64,000 bases of DNA from Alopecurus myosuroides (lineage: Eukaryota > Streptophyta > Magnoliopsida > Poales > Poaceae). How positions within the stretch are numbered: position 1 is the stretch's first letter; each line of letters opens with the position of its first letter. Made by a program: the position numbers and the translations under genes. Shown piece after piece: positions 21,358-37,200 of this stretch. The notes under the pieces were generated by a model that worked only from the letters and a program-made list of their open reading frames with translations, did not search any database and was not told the DNA's origin. Where the stretch lies: assembly GCA_028641055.1 (NCBI GenBank), contig CM054060.1:208778445-208842444 (forward strand). The letters run 5' to 3'.

Positions 21358-24300
21358 TGTGACGCCCCGAGATCGGGCACTATGCAGATTTCAGCATTCT
21401 CGCCAACTCCGCATAATAACCGATTCCAGGTTGCCATTTATGATAACATTACAATAGTTCTCGAATAATCCACAATTACAACAGCATCAGAAAGATACAA
21501 GATGACTCAACGAGCCAGGGATTACAACTGATACAATACAAAGATCCAAATAACAGCGGAAGAAACAACATATCGTCCGTCTACGGACAAGATCCAAATT
21601 GGACTAAGAGTCCTGAAGATAACCGAGAGCGTCCAATCCCTGCCCAGGCCAAGCCGGAGGGATTCCCAAGCTAACGTCGTCAGACTTCAAACCTGTTGAC
21701 TGCAATTTGGAATTTGCAGCCACGAAAGAGATTCGTGGGTCAGTACGGTTAAGTACTGGCAAGGGGGATAAAACCCATACTCACAAGATACCGGCGTAGC
21801 CAGTCATCACAAGATACAAATACTTTAGGATCAACGGAAAGGAAGGGGGTTATTGCAAATAAGCGACAGCAGGCTGCACTAACCAACTACAGAGATTCTA
21901 TTACTTCCAACTATCAGAAAGGGGATAAGATCGAGTAATAGTAACCAACTGAAAGATAACTTCAAACAAACCCATCCTGGATCTCGCCCCTTATCCGAAG
22001 AAGCAACCCGAGGATAACTCACACAGTTGAGTTAATGATGGTTCAGATTATTGTGTCAATAAGCCTATTACTAGTCAAGTTGTTAATCATTGGGTGAAAG
22101 GTTGTTATTCATTAGGTTTAAGTTGTCCTGAGTACTTGTTAGCCAGTACTTTCACCAAGTAATCCATAACCGCGGAAAACACGGCTTCTCGAGAAGATTA
22201 TCCCTGCAGGGTTGCACCATAGTAACCGACACTCATGAATATCCCGCCAGATGGAGCGGCCACTCCACCAAGCGGGGCACTCAACACAATCCAACCCTTC
22301 TTCGCATCAAGCCCAAAGCACCTTGGGCGCACGGCTACTCGAGCCCAGAAGAAAATGGACCCTCATAGCACTCTAAGACCGTGTCCCCCTATATGCCGAC
22401 TACGAAAGTTCCACCCGGGTACCAAGGGCTCGCAAGATCATGCATGCAGCAAATGGAAAACCCGAACTAAATGAGGCGATTTGGACGAGATGCGAATCGG
22501 GTCAAACTGAGGGGGAGCCCATACTCCCCAAATGCGGGTAGTGCGCTCATCATGGATCAGTAGACAAGACCCTTTTCCTATTTGGGTCGACACTAGCAGG
22601 CCTCAAAACCACAAAGGGCCTCCTGCCGGTGCCTTATCATCAAATTTATTATTAATAGTAACATTAGCATGATTAATTGATTGAGTAAACATCGAGCCCC
22701 CAGAACATAATAGAGTAATAATAGGAAGTAACGGGTAACAGACTCGAGCAAAACAACCCTAAGCAAGATAGTAAGACACATGCTCAAGCAAAGGTTATAG
22801 GTATGGAAGTGAGGCAATATCAAGGTTAAGGGATTCATGTGATGGGTTCGTAACAGAAACAACTACTACTAAGGATAGCAGGAAAGAATCAACGGAAAGA
22901 ATCGGTAACAAGTGATGAAAGGCAGCCATATGGCATGCAGGTGAGTATACTTGCCTGAGATCCCGCAAGGTAGCAGAACTTGTCGTTGCTCACATCATCT
23001 CAACGTCCTATCCGGGAAGAAGCAATGAACCTCGAACAAACACCGGATGCAACAATTACTACTACGGCAAAAGACCCAGCATGATCAAGGTATGGATGCA
23101 TGACAAGTTTAAAGATGCATCAAAGTAAACTAGTTGACAAGATAAACAAATTTGAATGGACCCATATGCAATTTGAGTTGCATATGAACAGCCCATGAAT
23201 TATGGTTGAAACAATTGTTTTCCAACTAACCAATAGGTGAAAGTGGATTAGCATGATGCATGGATGAGGAAAACAGCAAAATAACAACATTAGAATCAAA
23301 TTAAAATAGGGTGTAGCAATTTAGAATTTTATTATGAACTTAGGGAATTTTGGGTGCCTTAAAGGGAACACACAAGTATTTTGTTGTTTTCAACCATTTA
23401 AAATGTTCAAAACAAATAACAAAGTTGATATTTGAAAAGAACATCAAATTTTAGTTGGATTACATGTTTCACATTTTGAAATTGGACTTAGGATTATTTA
23501 ATTATGAATTAAACAATATTAAACAATTTTTAATTGAATTAAACAAGATTTAAATTGTTTAGGCAATTTAAATTGTTCAAACCAGGAAACAAAAATTATA
23601 TTTGGAAAGATGAGTTGAAATGGTATGGAAAACATATTTTATTTGCATTTATTGGATTAATAATTAATTAGTTATTGAATTTAGAAATTTTCAATTTAAT
23701 TATTTGAATTCAAAATTAGATTGCATTTTGGAATTTCAAAACAGAAAACAAATGATGTAGTTAGATAGAGTATTAAATTTGGGCCAGAAAACATATTTTA
23801 TTTTCTTTATTTGGGGTTATAGAATAAAAGTTATTAACAACTTAAGGTGGAGGACCAATCTGTAATTTGTGAGGGCCTAGAGGTGAAGAAAACAGGGGGC
23901 AGGGGCCTCGCGGTGGAAAAAAGAGAAGGCCAGGGGCCTAGATGCACACCGCCAGATCCAGATCTGGATCTGGGGTCGATTCTCACCGAGGGTGACCCCA
24001 GCCGCGGCCGCTGACGCGCGGGCCCGAGGGCCACGCGGTGCTGACGCAGCGCGGGTGGCGGATGAGGTGGCCTCCGCGGTCACTGACCCGTGGGACCTGG
24101 CGCCACGCGCGGAAATTCGCAAAAAAGGGGGGCGGGGCAGCGTGCCCGCGGGGATTCGACCCGCTGCCCTCGCGGCGCGAGCGCACGGAGGGAACCACTG
24201 CGCTACTGCAACGTTTGTGTTGGCTCTGGTAACTGACGAAAGAAGAGGTGTCGACGCAGTTAACTGAACACTGAACAAATCGCTGCCTTTTTCTGAACCT

Positions 24301-25543
24301 GACGAACGAGGTAGGGAACGATAGTAAACGCCGGCGGCCACTACTGCAGGGCGGCGAGGTGCAAGGGGTGTTGGCGCGTGCGGCAATTGGGACCTAGGGC
24401 GTGGGGGGGAGACGGACAGAGCGAGAGGGAGAAGGGCAGGGGCGAAGGGCGAGTACCTGCGCTGCAGGTCGTCGGCGACTGTCGACGGGCAGTGGCAGAG
24501 CGCTCCTCGCCGTCGACGGCGCGGGCCACACCGGAGGTCCCAGCAGGCGGCGAGGGGACGGGGAGGCGCACCGCACCGCCGCGGTTCCATTCCCGCCCTC
24601 GGTGCTCCTCGAGGTGGACGGGGGGAACGGCGATGAGGGGAGGAAGGTGGCGGTTTCGGTGTGGTGTTGTCTGTCGAGGTTCAGACGAACAACAGAACAG
24701 ATGGATGAGAGGGTAGCGGTGGCGGCGATGGTTAGAGGAGAGGGCTAGGGTTGCTAGGGCAGGTAGAGAGTAGGTAGGTTTTAAGGGGAGCTGGTGCTCG
24801 TACGGAGCAGCATCGGAGGGGGGGAAGGTGATCGGGTGGTTCTGCGTGCAGCCGTACGGCAGGAAGAAGACGACAATGAACGGGTATGGGCCAGGGAGGA
24901 AGTGGTGGCCTGGGTGGAAAGGGAAAATAGGGGGTGGGCCTTAGGGAGAAAGAGGATGGGGCTGCCCCCCTCTCCTTTCTAATTTTTCTTTTTCATTTTT
25001 TTTTTGCAAGAGAGCAAAGAGAGAGAAAGGATAGGATTTTTGGGGTTTTCCTTTTTTTTTATTGTTATTATTTTTTTGTAAAAAGGAATAAGAGGAAGAG
25101 AGAGAAGAGATAGGGGTTGTTGGGGTGGTTTTTATTTTATAATTAAATTTTATTTATTTGCAAACAATGAGCAAAAGCAAGGTTGGTAATGATTTCCAAA
25201 ATTTGTAAAATTAGTTTGGTTTTTAAATGGTTAGTTGGACTTCAACTATTAGTTTGATTTGGGAGAAAATTTTTGGAAAGCGGCAATTTTTATTTAATAA
25301 ACTCAAGCAAGTATGCAAACATCAATGAATTTAATAGGTTGCAAGAATTGATTTTTAAACCACCATTTGATCATGCCCATTATGATTGGAAAGATTTGAA
25401 ATTTGAGTTGAATTGGAAAATTACCATTAGGGTTTTGATAACAGGGAAAATTTTGAGTGGTTTGGAAAACATGATGCAATGCTTAGGGGATGCAGATGAT
25501 GCAAGCAAAAAGCAAACAAACAGGTAACACCCCAGGTGTTACA
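21358..25543 (-). mobile_element. Element 1 LTR, duplicate copy
   Basis: Same as 1474-5659. Hairpin IV at 21741-21758, hairpin cluster I-III at 22163-22211, tRNA-like segment at 24141-24212, GC-rich block about 23844-24754. Confidence 0.85.
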
Positions 25544-26802
25544 ACAATTCCGTCCTTTTTTCTCCAACGGGCCTAGGGTTTCTCCGGAGAGGAGCTATGG
25601 AGCGTCTGAATCCCACCCAAGTCTAGGGTATGCCATACCATGTGTGTTACAGTGTGTCATGGGTCTTGGACTCCCAATATTCCCTCAATCTCTGTGTTAT
25701 GGCTTCACCGGCGTCAGATTCTCTCTCGTGGTTCCAGGACTACTCATAGCCCAAAACTCCCGGATCTGATGGAAAACGGGGAGGGGGGATATTGCCAATA
25801 GATGGTCCCTACCATTGTATTTGGTGGTCCTTGGGCCTAGCATAACACAACAAGGAAATTAGTTCCACTTTGCTACCCCCTTCTGGTTCACGTAGAGGGT
25901 CCATAACAGCAGTTTCGTCCTTTTTTCTCCAACGGGCCTAGGGTTTCTCCAGAGGGGATCTCTAGAGCGTCTTATTCCCACCCAAGCCTAGGGTATGTCA
26001 TACCATGTGTGTTAGAGTGTTACATGGGTCTTGGATTCCCAATATTGCCTCAATCTCTGTGTTATGGCTTCACCGGCGTCGGATTCTCTCTTCCGGGTTC
26101 CAGGACATACTCAGAGCCCGAAACTCCCGGATGTGACTGGACGGGGGGAGGGGGAATCTTTCCAAGACGTGGGCCCTATCATATTCTTGGGTGTTCTTTG
26201 GTCCTAACCTAACACAACCAAGCAATTAGTTTCACTTTGCTACCCCTTTTCGGCTCACCTAGAGGGGCCAGGATGATAGTTCCATCCTTTTCTTTAGCGG
26301 GCCTAGGGTATCTCCGGAGAGGAGCTTTAGAGCGTCTGAATCCCACCCAAGCCTACGGTATGCTATACCATGCATGTGTCTGATAGTGTTTCATGTGTCT
26401 TTGATGACCAAGATTCCCTCAATCTTTGTGTTATGCCTTCACCGGCGTCGGATTCTCTCTCGCGGGTTCCAGGGCCACTCAGAGCCCGAAACTTCTGGAT
26501 CAAACAGAACGGGGGGAATCTTGACAAGAGGTGGGCCCAACATCGTATTGGGTTTTCCTTTGGCCTAACCTGACACAATCAAGAAAATAGTTCCCCTTCG
26601 CTACCTCCTTTCGGCTCACGTAGAGGGGCCAGATCAACAGTTCCGTCCTTTTCTCCAACGGGCCTAGGGTACCTCCGGAGAGGAGCTCCAGAGCGTCTTA
26701 ATCCCACCAAATACTAGGGTATAACATAACATGTTTGTTAGAGTGTGGAATGGGTCTTGGATGCACAATATTCCCTCACTATTTTTGCTAGGGCTTCAAC
26801 AG
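25544..26802. repeat. Satellite patch A, duplicate copy
   Basis: Same as 5660-6918; monomer anchors at 25572, 25937, 26302 and 26663. Confidence 0.92.
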
Positions 26803-29800
26803 TGTGGTGACCCAACACACCACTCCATGTGTAGTGCGCAAGTCAATGACATAGCACTCACAGAAGGTCTTATCCGTGAATATTACATCCCTCAGAGTAG
26901 TACAACGGAAACATAGCGGGACCAGGAAAAACTATAGAATACAAACTTCATTACAAAATCTTGAGAATCTCTCTGAAGAATCAAAGAAGATCTCATACAA
27001 ATGAAACATCAGAAGAAACAAATGCGAGGCTCCAAGCTGTAGAAGAACTCTAGCTCAGAACTAAACCTACTATGGCTGATGTCAGCCCTAAACTACGGCT
27101 TTAAACAACTAAGTCCAAGTATGGTCTTCTCCTACACCATGATAGCTTCTCCTCCACCAGCGTTTTTGATGACGAAGCTTTACTGTCTAAGTAGAATAAG
27201 AATCCACCTAGCTTCATGAGTAACGATGGCTTCACAATGACGACTTCCATAGGCTTCAACTCTAAGCAGGGGGTCAAACGGGAACGAATGAGTAACGAGC
27301 GTTACTCAGCAAGCTCATGATATATAGTGGGTAGTTTGATGCACTAACTACAGCTTTAGACTCGAAAGAGTCATAAGCTAATGCAAGGTTTCTGTAAATC
27401 TTTCTTCAAGAGGTTGCTTTTAATTTCTGAAAACTATGCCCGCCAGATGTTCACAGGACTAGAACTTCATGGAGTTGCCTTTCCTGCGGCGTTCGCAGCT
27501 CCTTCCCGGAACAGGGGGTAACATGCCACATCCTTTTACACTCTGCAGAGGTGCGTTACTTTACCCATGGACGACCAAGACCATGTTGCACAACCAGGTG
27601 TACATTCTTGTCCACTCCCACTCAGGTGTGGGGCCCGGTTGTTGGTCCAAGCCAAACCGTGCTTCTCCGCACAACGCATGCCCACCCATTTCTGCCAGCA
27701 GGTTGAACGCCTGATTCCACCCCTCACGATGGAGATCTACGCGCCCCTGGCAGACACTCATAGACCCCAGAGTCCGTGGGACGTAAGGGCTCCTCCCCAT
27801 GTGCATGTAGTCCTGCAGAACCTACAACGTACGTCTCTGGCAGCCCGTTGACATGCGAACGAGAAAAGATCACAGCTGACTTACTCCCCCCATAGAAGAC
27901 CCATGGTTAATGCGAATTTACGGCGCAAGAATCCTGACGGCAGTTGTGATTAATCCTAGGTAATACTTTCCCATGCAGATGGAACCTTCCTTTGACCTAT
28001 TCATCTTACCATGGTCCCATCTTCCCACCAAACAGAACAATACCACTCGGGTAGTCATTCAAGTAGTCATATTATTATAAAAATAGGATCATGCATTCTT
28101 TTGAGATTAGGTGGTAATACGATAGAGGTTTTTGCAATAAGTTTGTTAGGAAGTACTACAAAGGATATGAGCAAGTGATGAACTTGCCTGAGATTGAAAT
28201 AACCATAATAATCAATGTCTTCGGGTTCGAGGGTCGTGTAGAGAAAGCCCGAGATTTGAAAGATAGCAAAGTAGTCCCAGTAAGGACTACAGAAAACACT
28301 GGCAAGATGATACATGCATAGTAATGAGATGCATTGTGTAACACCCTGGAAAATACCCCAGCTTACAAGTGTAAGCCACGTTTGATACGATATCTTAATC
28401 ACACAGGTTTTAGGTGAAATGTTTCATCACTTGTGGTGATGTGGTTATTAGTTCTTTTAGACTTATAGGTGTTTCACCTTTACTTAGCAAACAATTGTTA
28501 TCATGTTTAGATAGAGGTGTTTATTACTTGGTTAGGCAATAAGACAATGACACATGGAAAACAACTATTGAGAAGATAACAATCACATTTTTGTTTTATA
28601 TTCAAAAAATGTAGAGCACATGGCAAAGAGTTTAATTGAAGATGATGAACTAATACAGCTAACTCTATCATCACAATACTTTCTAATGACTTGTTATTAT
28701 AGGTTTTAGTAGGTGTGAAAACATGAGGGTTTTATTAATTACGAAAATAATGTTGTGTCAGCTATTTCTGGTTATAATGGAATATTATAGAAATTTATTA
28801 TAAGTTTAGAAATAAGTTTGTAAGTTAAACAAAATGTTTTATATTTGATATATTTGAGTTGGAAATGCTTTTCTCTTTAATTTGGTATATCATTTAATGT
28901 TTTCTGAAAATATTTGAATATGTTATTATTTTATTAATTTTAAATGAATTATACGACTAGGGAAAACATTGCATACATAAAAACATGGTCAAATGACCTT
29001 GTAAACATCATAGATGAGTTGCATATGTCATTTGGAGCATTTTGGTATATAACTTGTATTTTTCTGATTTTATGAATTATTTATTATTTTTCTCAATTTT
29101 AAATGATTTAATTTAATTAAAGAAAATATTTAATTTTAAAACTTTTCAAACATGTTTAAAAAGTTGATAAACATATAGAGTTTATTTTTCTAAACATTTT
29201 GATATATTTTTCATATTTTTCTAATTAACAGAATAAAAGATATTTATTAAACAAATTTTAATTATTTTCTGATTTTAAAATGACATGTGGGTCCACGTGG
29301 CAGTTTTTAATTTAATTAAAAGGGAAAAACAATTATGATGTCATGCTGACATCAGGCCTGCGTCATCACCGGAGGGGATTTCTACTGTGATAATCAAATC
29401 GATGGATTCTTCAGGAATTGACATGATTCATTTGATCCTACAGCTAGAGGGGAACAAGGGGAACCAGATAGTGGCGGCGGAGTGGCCATTTGGTCGATGG
29501 ATGGCTGGCGAGGATCATCACGGCAGCGACAGATGACGAAACACGGCGGCGCGAAGAATTCATGGATGAAAATTAAAATTGGAAGTACCCGGAGACTCCT
29601 CAGCTCACGCTTAGGCTCGTGGTAGAGTCGGAGTAGCAAGACTTTGCCGGAATCGACCAGAATCATCCACGGCGTCCGGCGGCCGGAGATGAACGAGATG
29701 CTCTGATTCATCCACTACCAAGCTTCCCAGCAAACGAGGCTCGGTGTGGAGATACATGACGTCGAGGTGGAGCTCGTGGTGTACTCGGAGTAGCTCGGTG

Positions 29801-32433
29801 AGGTCCAGGTCGACGACGATTTGCAAAAAATATATTTTAATTCCTCATCAAATTTTACATCTCACCATGTTTTGTTTTTGTGAATTTGAACAATATTTGT
29901 ATTTTTTATTTAGGGTGCTAGTTTAAGTGATTTTATTATTTTCACTCTATTTAATTTATTAAATGTCTACCATTTTATTTTAGGCATGAATATTCTATTC
30001 ACACAACACATGTATGATTCCCAAGGGATGTGTTATAAGGGGATCATATTGAATACAATTCCTTGTAGATAGTAATTTGGTATCACTAGTAGGTAATGTT
30101 TCTTTACAAAGTAATAAAAATCTTTTAATATGGAATTTTATTCCATGACACACCAAATGATTTTAATGGGTGAAGTGACTTGTTTTTCTTTTACAACTTT
30201 GTTATTGTCCTAACTTAAACTCGTAGCAATATTTGTTGACATTTACTAAGTGTGTGTGAAAGAAAGGGTTGTTTCTTTTAGTACTTGATTAAATGGGAAC
30301 TTGAGTGGCTTAGAAATCTTATTTGTTTGTTTTCCACTAGTTTCCAAATATGGATATTATCTCATGTTGTTTTAGATCATGTAATCATTTACATGGTTAT
30401 AAGTAGATGAATTTTTGTTATCATCTGTTAGTCTTACATATAAAAAGGATATGTAAAACAAGGTATTATCCTGTTACCATTGACCTCCACATATCAAGAC
30501 ATGGAGATGGAATGGATGGTTATTATTTCATACTTGGGAGTTGTTTCCATTAAAGATATTATTATGAGTTCATCATCTCTGATGATCTTGACAGAGGTTA
30601 TTGGTTCTCTATTATATCCTAATGATTTACTGGATAAACTCTTATAATCCTTTACTGAGGCAGTGTTGCTTCCTGTGGTCTTCTGTTGCTTGATGTTCTT
30701 CTCTCTAGTTAACACTAGTCTTCAGTTATCACCTTCGTCATTTGCAAGAAAGATCATCTCATGGATTCCACCTTCAAGTATCTCACCCTTGTGGTGAAAA
30801 AATCCAATTACTCCAAGCAAGGATTTTACTTAGTTGATTGTAAAAGAATGTGAGTTAATTTTGTAACATCCAGTTGCCATATGCATACAAGAAGAATTTG
30901 TGAACAAGTGGGTCATACTTGCCTCCAAATTACTACTCATATACATTTGGATGAGATGTACTAGGTTATATGATCTTATGTTTATTTATGTAAGACAACT
31001 CAAGTGTTTGAGTATACAAAAGTTATCTGTTAACAAGGTAATTAGTCTTTTTACCAAACTACTTCTATATAACACTAACATTGGAATATCACACTATTTC
31101 CAGAGAGTTATTAAGATCATATGAGGATATAAGAGTTTCCAAATACTCTTATAGCAGTTTAGAGTAGCACTTCTAGAACACTCTAAATAATCTTCTTGGA
31201 TATCTCCCTGTGGTAGTTCCTTCTGTCTTGTGGGTTGCTTCTCTTGCAGAATGTCTTAGAGAAGATTGGGAAAAAAATACTATAGTCTAGCAACATAACA
31301 AGATCTAGATTAAGAGTTAGTTCATGCTTTTATTCTCTTTCCATAAGCTTCTCATTTTGTTTTCCATAGGATAGATACTTGTCTCATACATGATTGGTTT
31401 TACTTAACTTTCAATTCACTTCCTCTAATCGAGGTTATAGCTAGTTGTTATTCCTTAGTGGTATCCATAGATACTTTAATTATGGAATTATTGATTTTGA
31501 GTAGAGATGTGGAATACTTATGGAATGATGACTTAATAGTAATTTGATCAAATGGTTCATTGATGTGTTGAGCTTTCATATGATCACTTGTTTGAGATGA
31601 TTAAAACAATGAGCATGTGAAAGTGATTGAGCTTAAGGAATTTGATCATGGTTGTTAATTGGTTACTCAGGGTGCCATGTTGTGATTTTATATTCTTGAT
31701 TTGTATTTCTAATGCAGGCATAAAGGTTTGGAATATCATATGTAATGATCAAGGTTTAACAGTAGTTTAGGAAGGTTTATTTATTCTTTAAGTTACTACA
31801 TTTATGGTTGAGGAGATATGTACATATCCGATAAATATGTTAATACAATTATCAAGTCATTTCCCACTTGTGGGTTTTGAGTTAACACTAGTTTGTATCT
31901 GTTGCGTTCTATTAAACCTTTGTTATTTGATTGTGAATGTGCACTTCACAATTATGAGTTAGTTTATAAAGGTGTGATGTGACAGGTTGATAACTTAGAG
32001 AGTTGTTGTTTTATAGGTGATGACATCTTTGTTGATGAGATGGTTAAGTTGTGTATTACTCATTGTTGAAAGTATGATCATCGATTATGAGATTTGGATT
32101 CTGACCCCTCTTTGAGTTCTAGATACCTAGTGAATTATTCCAAGTCACTTATAGACTTGAGGATAGACTTGTTAAGAGTTAGTATTGGTTAGAACCAATT
32201 ATGGTTTGAGTAACCAGATGATTTGGTTTCTAGAGATACTATGTTATAAAGATCACTCCAAATGTACTCTTGACTAGATGAACTAGACCTATTTCATCAT
32301 GTCAAGTGAAACATTGGTCACTTTGATTCGTTTAAACTTTCACACCAAAATTTCCCGTACTTTTACATGCATGCTTTGCAAATGCACATATTAAATTTAG
32401 ATCCTTATACTTCCCAAACACTAGGATGTTACA
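26803..32433 (-). mobile_element. Element 2 3' LTR, duplicate copy
   Basis: Same as 6919-12549; the same layout of hairpins, AT-rich stretches, bZIP-type sites and GC-rich block (about 29364-29834). Confidence 0.88.
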
Positions 32434-34240
32434 GTATCTCCCCCTTAACAAGAACTTCATCCCGAAGTTCAATCTCTCTCACGTAAAGATAGGTACAGAG
32501 AACTTCTGTAGACCGTTGAATCTTCACATCTGTTTCTTGTGTTGACCTTGGCATGTGTAGCCTCTTGTCTGTACTGTTCACCTTCCACTGTCTTGCGTAA
32601 TGATCTAATATTTAGCCTGTTGCTATGACAACTCTGTTTTATTACTAGGCCTTCCTAATGGTCTTACGAAGAACATGTGATATTTCCACCATATAGTGGA
32701 TACCAAGTTTCATTCTCCAATGAATAGGTATGGTTTCCTACTTCTCAGAACTTTCTGGATAACATTTGGTCTATCCTCCAGGTGATGAATAACCAATAAA
32801 CTTCTTCGGGTATACTGGATATTGTCTATGTTTAGGACTCCATTTGGTTCAATCTAATGGTCTCAAGAGGAATACTGCTCAAAGAAACTTGTACAACGTA
32901 GTGTACATTGACTTAGACTCAATTATTAGTAAAAATATCTTCGAGTTTCCTCGAGTTTTAACTATTTCCTGTAGGTGACTATAACCTATTCCACTAGTTA
33001 CTTCCTATGGTCCTTCTATATCTTTGGGTTTCAACTTCTACGGGACGATTCTACAAGTTAATTTCTTAAACTTCTACCTATTTCCTTCTCGGATATAACT
33101 ACTTATGGGATTTTCTTCTCATCACTTGTGGTAGCTCACCATGTGTTGATGAGGTATCTCACCAACTCCAAACAAGATGTGAATGTGGTCCATTCCCTTC
33201 AGTGGCTTCATTGTCTTCTGCCTTCTTGACTTCCTGGTCTTCGAGAACTTTTGTGATTGTTTCCAACTGCTGATAACTCAGACCGCTCTCATTCTGATCC
33301 TATACCCTCTAGACCATTAACATCAAGATAGAACTCAGTGTTTGCACATGCATTTGCACATCAAGTTCAATCTTCATGTACAGATCTAGTCAATCAAAGA
33401 TCCAAATAAAATCCAATAAATCCCAAATGCAGTTATCACTCATGCATCAAAAGCCCGTGAAATAATAACACTTCGAGTAAAACATCTCAAGTACCAAGGC
33501 TCTTAAATGCTATACACTACAAGCAGGTATGTGGTAACTTGTAATCCTAATCTACATGACCACTCTTTTACTTGGTAATTACTCCAATTGCAACCAAGAC
33601 AACATGATCCTATAGTAGTTGTTGTTTAACTTGGTTCCATATTGGACTAAGTACCATGTCAATTGGATCACTTCATATTGATTATGATAAGCTTCTCATG
33701 ACATCTGTCGATCCTTCATGTTGTTGATCACGTCGTAGGAGTAGTAATGTAGCTTCCATCGATGCTTATGCCTTCTCCTAATTCTATACTATATTATAAT
33801 GATTCACCTCTAGACTTGATAACTAAGGATATGGTATATACCCACTAGTTACCATGGCTTAATGACTCTTCATGATTCTTATACATCCCTTCGTGATAAC
33901 TCCTATACCATGTTCTACTCCATCCTATTCATTCATAGAATGGGGTAATCATCACTTTGACTTAATCATCTCTAACTATGTCAGGACTCTCCTTTTCACA
34001 ATAACACTGATACATGATAGACTTATAACTATTCATACCTAGGTATAAAGAAATTAGATAAGTATATTTACTCAAGTTGAGTAAGAAATTCTATACAAGT
34101 ATGATCATATCATTCTGAAGTGAATGGTAATCATAGTTGTAGGAAATGTGGTTTAGATAAGATGGCTTCCTATAGTAGTTACCAACCTACAGATCTCCTA
34201 AAAGGTTTTAAACGTAAGGTCGCTTCGCTCTGATACCATC
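32434..34240 (-). mobile_element. Element 2 interior, duplicate copy (non-coding)
   Basis: Same as 12550-14356; no gene visible. Confidence 0.75.
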
Positions 34241-37200
34241 TGTGGTGACCCAGCACACCATTTCATGTGTAGTGCGCAAGTCAATGACAAAACACTCACA
34301 GAAGGACTTATCCGTGAATATTACATCCCTCATAGTAGTACAATAGAAACATAGCAGGACCAGGCAAAACTATAGAATACAAACTACATTACAAAATCTT
34401 GAGAATATCTCTGAAGAATCAAAGAAGATCTCATACAAATGAAACATCAGAAGAAACAAATGCGAGGCTCCAAGCTGGAGAAGAACTCTAGCTCAGAACT
34501 AAACCTACTACGGCTGATGTCAGCCCTAAACTACGACTTTAAACAACTAAGTCCAAGTATGGTCTTCTCCTACACCATGATAGCTTCTCCTCCACGAGCG
34601 TTGTTGATGACGAAGCTTTACTGGCTAAGTAGAATAAGACTCCACCTAGCTTCATGAGTAACGATGGCTTCACAATGACGACTTCCATAGGCTTCAACTC
34701 TAAGCAGGGGGTCAAACGGTAACGAATGAGTAATGAGCGTTACTCAGCAAGCTCATGATATGTAGTGGGTAGTTTGCTACACTAACTACAACTTTAGAAT
34801 CGAAAGAGTCATAAGCTAATGCAAGGTTTTTGTATATCTTTCTTCAAGAGGTTTCTTTTAATTTCTGAAAACTATGCCTGCCAGATCTTCAAAGTACTAG
34901 ATCTTCATGGAGTTGCCTTTCCTGCGGCGTTCGCAGCTCCTTCCCGGAACAGGGGGTAACATGCCACATCCTTTTACACTCTGCAGAGGTGCGTTACTTT
35001 ACCCATGGACGACCAAGACCATTTTGCACAACCAGGTGTACATTCCTGTCCACTCCCACTCAGGTGTGGGGCCCGGTTGTTGGTCCAAGCCAAACCGTTC
35101 TTCTCCGCACAACGCATGCCCACCCATTTCCGCCAGCAGGTTAAACGCCTGATTCCACCCCTCACGATGGAGATCTACGCGCCCCTGGCAGACACTCATA
35201 GACCCCAGAGTCCGTGGGACGTAAGGGCTCCCACCCATGTGCATGTAGTCCTGCAGATCCTACAGCGTACATCTCTGGCAGCCCGTTGACATGCGAACGA
35301 GAAAAGATCACAGCTGACTTACTCCCCCCATAGAAGACCCATGGTTAACGCGAATTTACGGCGCAAGAATCCTGACGGCAGTTGTGATTAATCCTAGGTA
35401 ATACTTTCCCATGCAGATGGAACCTTCCTTTGAACTATTCATCTTACCATGGTCCCATCTGCCCACCAAACAGAACACTACCACTCGGGTGGTCATTCAA
35501 GTAGTCATATTATTATAAAAATAGGATCATGCATTCTTTTGAGATTAGCTGGTAATACGATAGAGGTTTTTGCAATTAGTTTGTTATGAAGTACTGCAAA
35601 GGATATGAGCAAGTGATGAACTTGCCTGAGATTGAAATAACCATAATAATCAATGTCTTCGGGTTCGAGGGTCTTGTAGAGAAAGCCCGAGATCTGAAAG
35701 ATAGCAAAGTAGTCCCAGTAAGGACTACAGAAAACACTGGCAAGATGATACATGCATAACAATGAGATGAATTGTGTAACACCCTGGAAAATACCATAGC
35801 TTACAACTGTAAGCCATGTTTGATACGATATCTTAATCACACAGGTTTTAGGTGAAATGTTTCATCACTTGTGGTGATGTGGTTATTAGTTCTTTTAGAC
35901 TTACATGTGTTTCACCTTTACTTAGCAAACAATTGTTATCATGTTTAGATAGAGGTGTTTATTACTTGGTTAGGCAATAAGACAATGACACATGGAAACA
36001 ACTATTGAGAAGATAACAGTCACATTTTTGTTTTATATTCAAAAAATGTAGAGCATATGACAAAGAGTTTAATTGAAAATGATGAACTAATACAGCTAAC
36101 TCTATCATCACAATACTTTCTAATGACTTGTTATTATAGGTTTTAGTAGGTGTGAAAACATGAGGGTTTTATTAATAAGGAAAATAATTATGGGGCAGCT
36201 ATTTCTGGTTATAATGGAATATTATAGAATTTTATTATATGTTTAGAAATAAGTTTGTAAGTTATACAAATTGTTTTATATTTGAGTTGGAATGCTTTTA
36301 TCTTTAATTTGGTATATCATTTAATGTTTTCTGAAAATATTTGAATATGTTATTATTTTATTAATTTTAAATGAATTATATGACTAGGCAAAACATTGCA
36401 TACATAAAAACATGGTCAAATGACCTTGTAAACATCATAGATGAGTTGCGTATGTCATTTGGAGAATTTTGGTATATAACTTGTATATTTCTGATTTTAT
36501 GAATTATTTATTATTTTTCTCAATTTTAAATGATTTAATTTAATTAAAGAAAATATTTAATTTTAAAATGTTTCAAACATGTTTAAAAAGTTGATAAACA
36601 TATAGAGTTTATTTTTCTAAATATTTTGATATATTTTTCATATTTTTCTGATTAACAGAATAAAAGATATTTATTAAACAAATTTTAATTATTTTCTGAT
36701 TTTAAAATGACAGGTGGGTCCACGTGGCAGTTTTTAATTTAATTAAAAGGGAAAAACAATTATGATGTCATGCTGACATCAGGCCTGCATCATCACTGGA
36801 GGGGATTTCTACTGTGATAATCAAATCGATGGATTCTTCAGGAATTGACATGATTCATTTGATCCTACAGCTAGAGGGGAACAAGGGGAACCAGATAGTG
36901 GCGGCGGAGTGGCCATTTGGTCAATGGATGGCCGGCGACGAGCATCGTGGCGGCGACAGATGACGGAACACAGCGGCGCAACGAATTCATGGGTGAAAAT
37001 TAAAATTGGAAGTACCCGGAGACTCCTCAGCTCACCCTTAGGCTCGTGGTAGAGTCGGAGTAGCAAGACTTTGCCGGAATCGACCAGAATCATCCACGGC
37101 GTCCGGCGGCCGGAGATGAACGAGATGCTATGATTCATCCACTACCAAGCTTCCCAGCAAACGAGGCTCGGTGTGGAGATACATGACGTCGAGGTGGAGC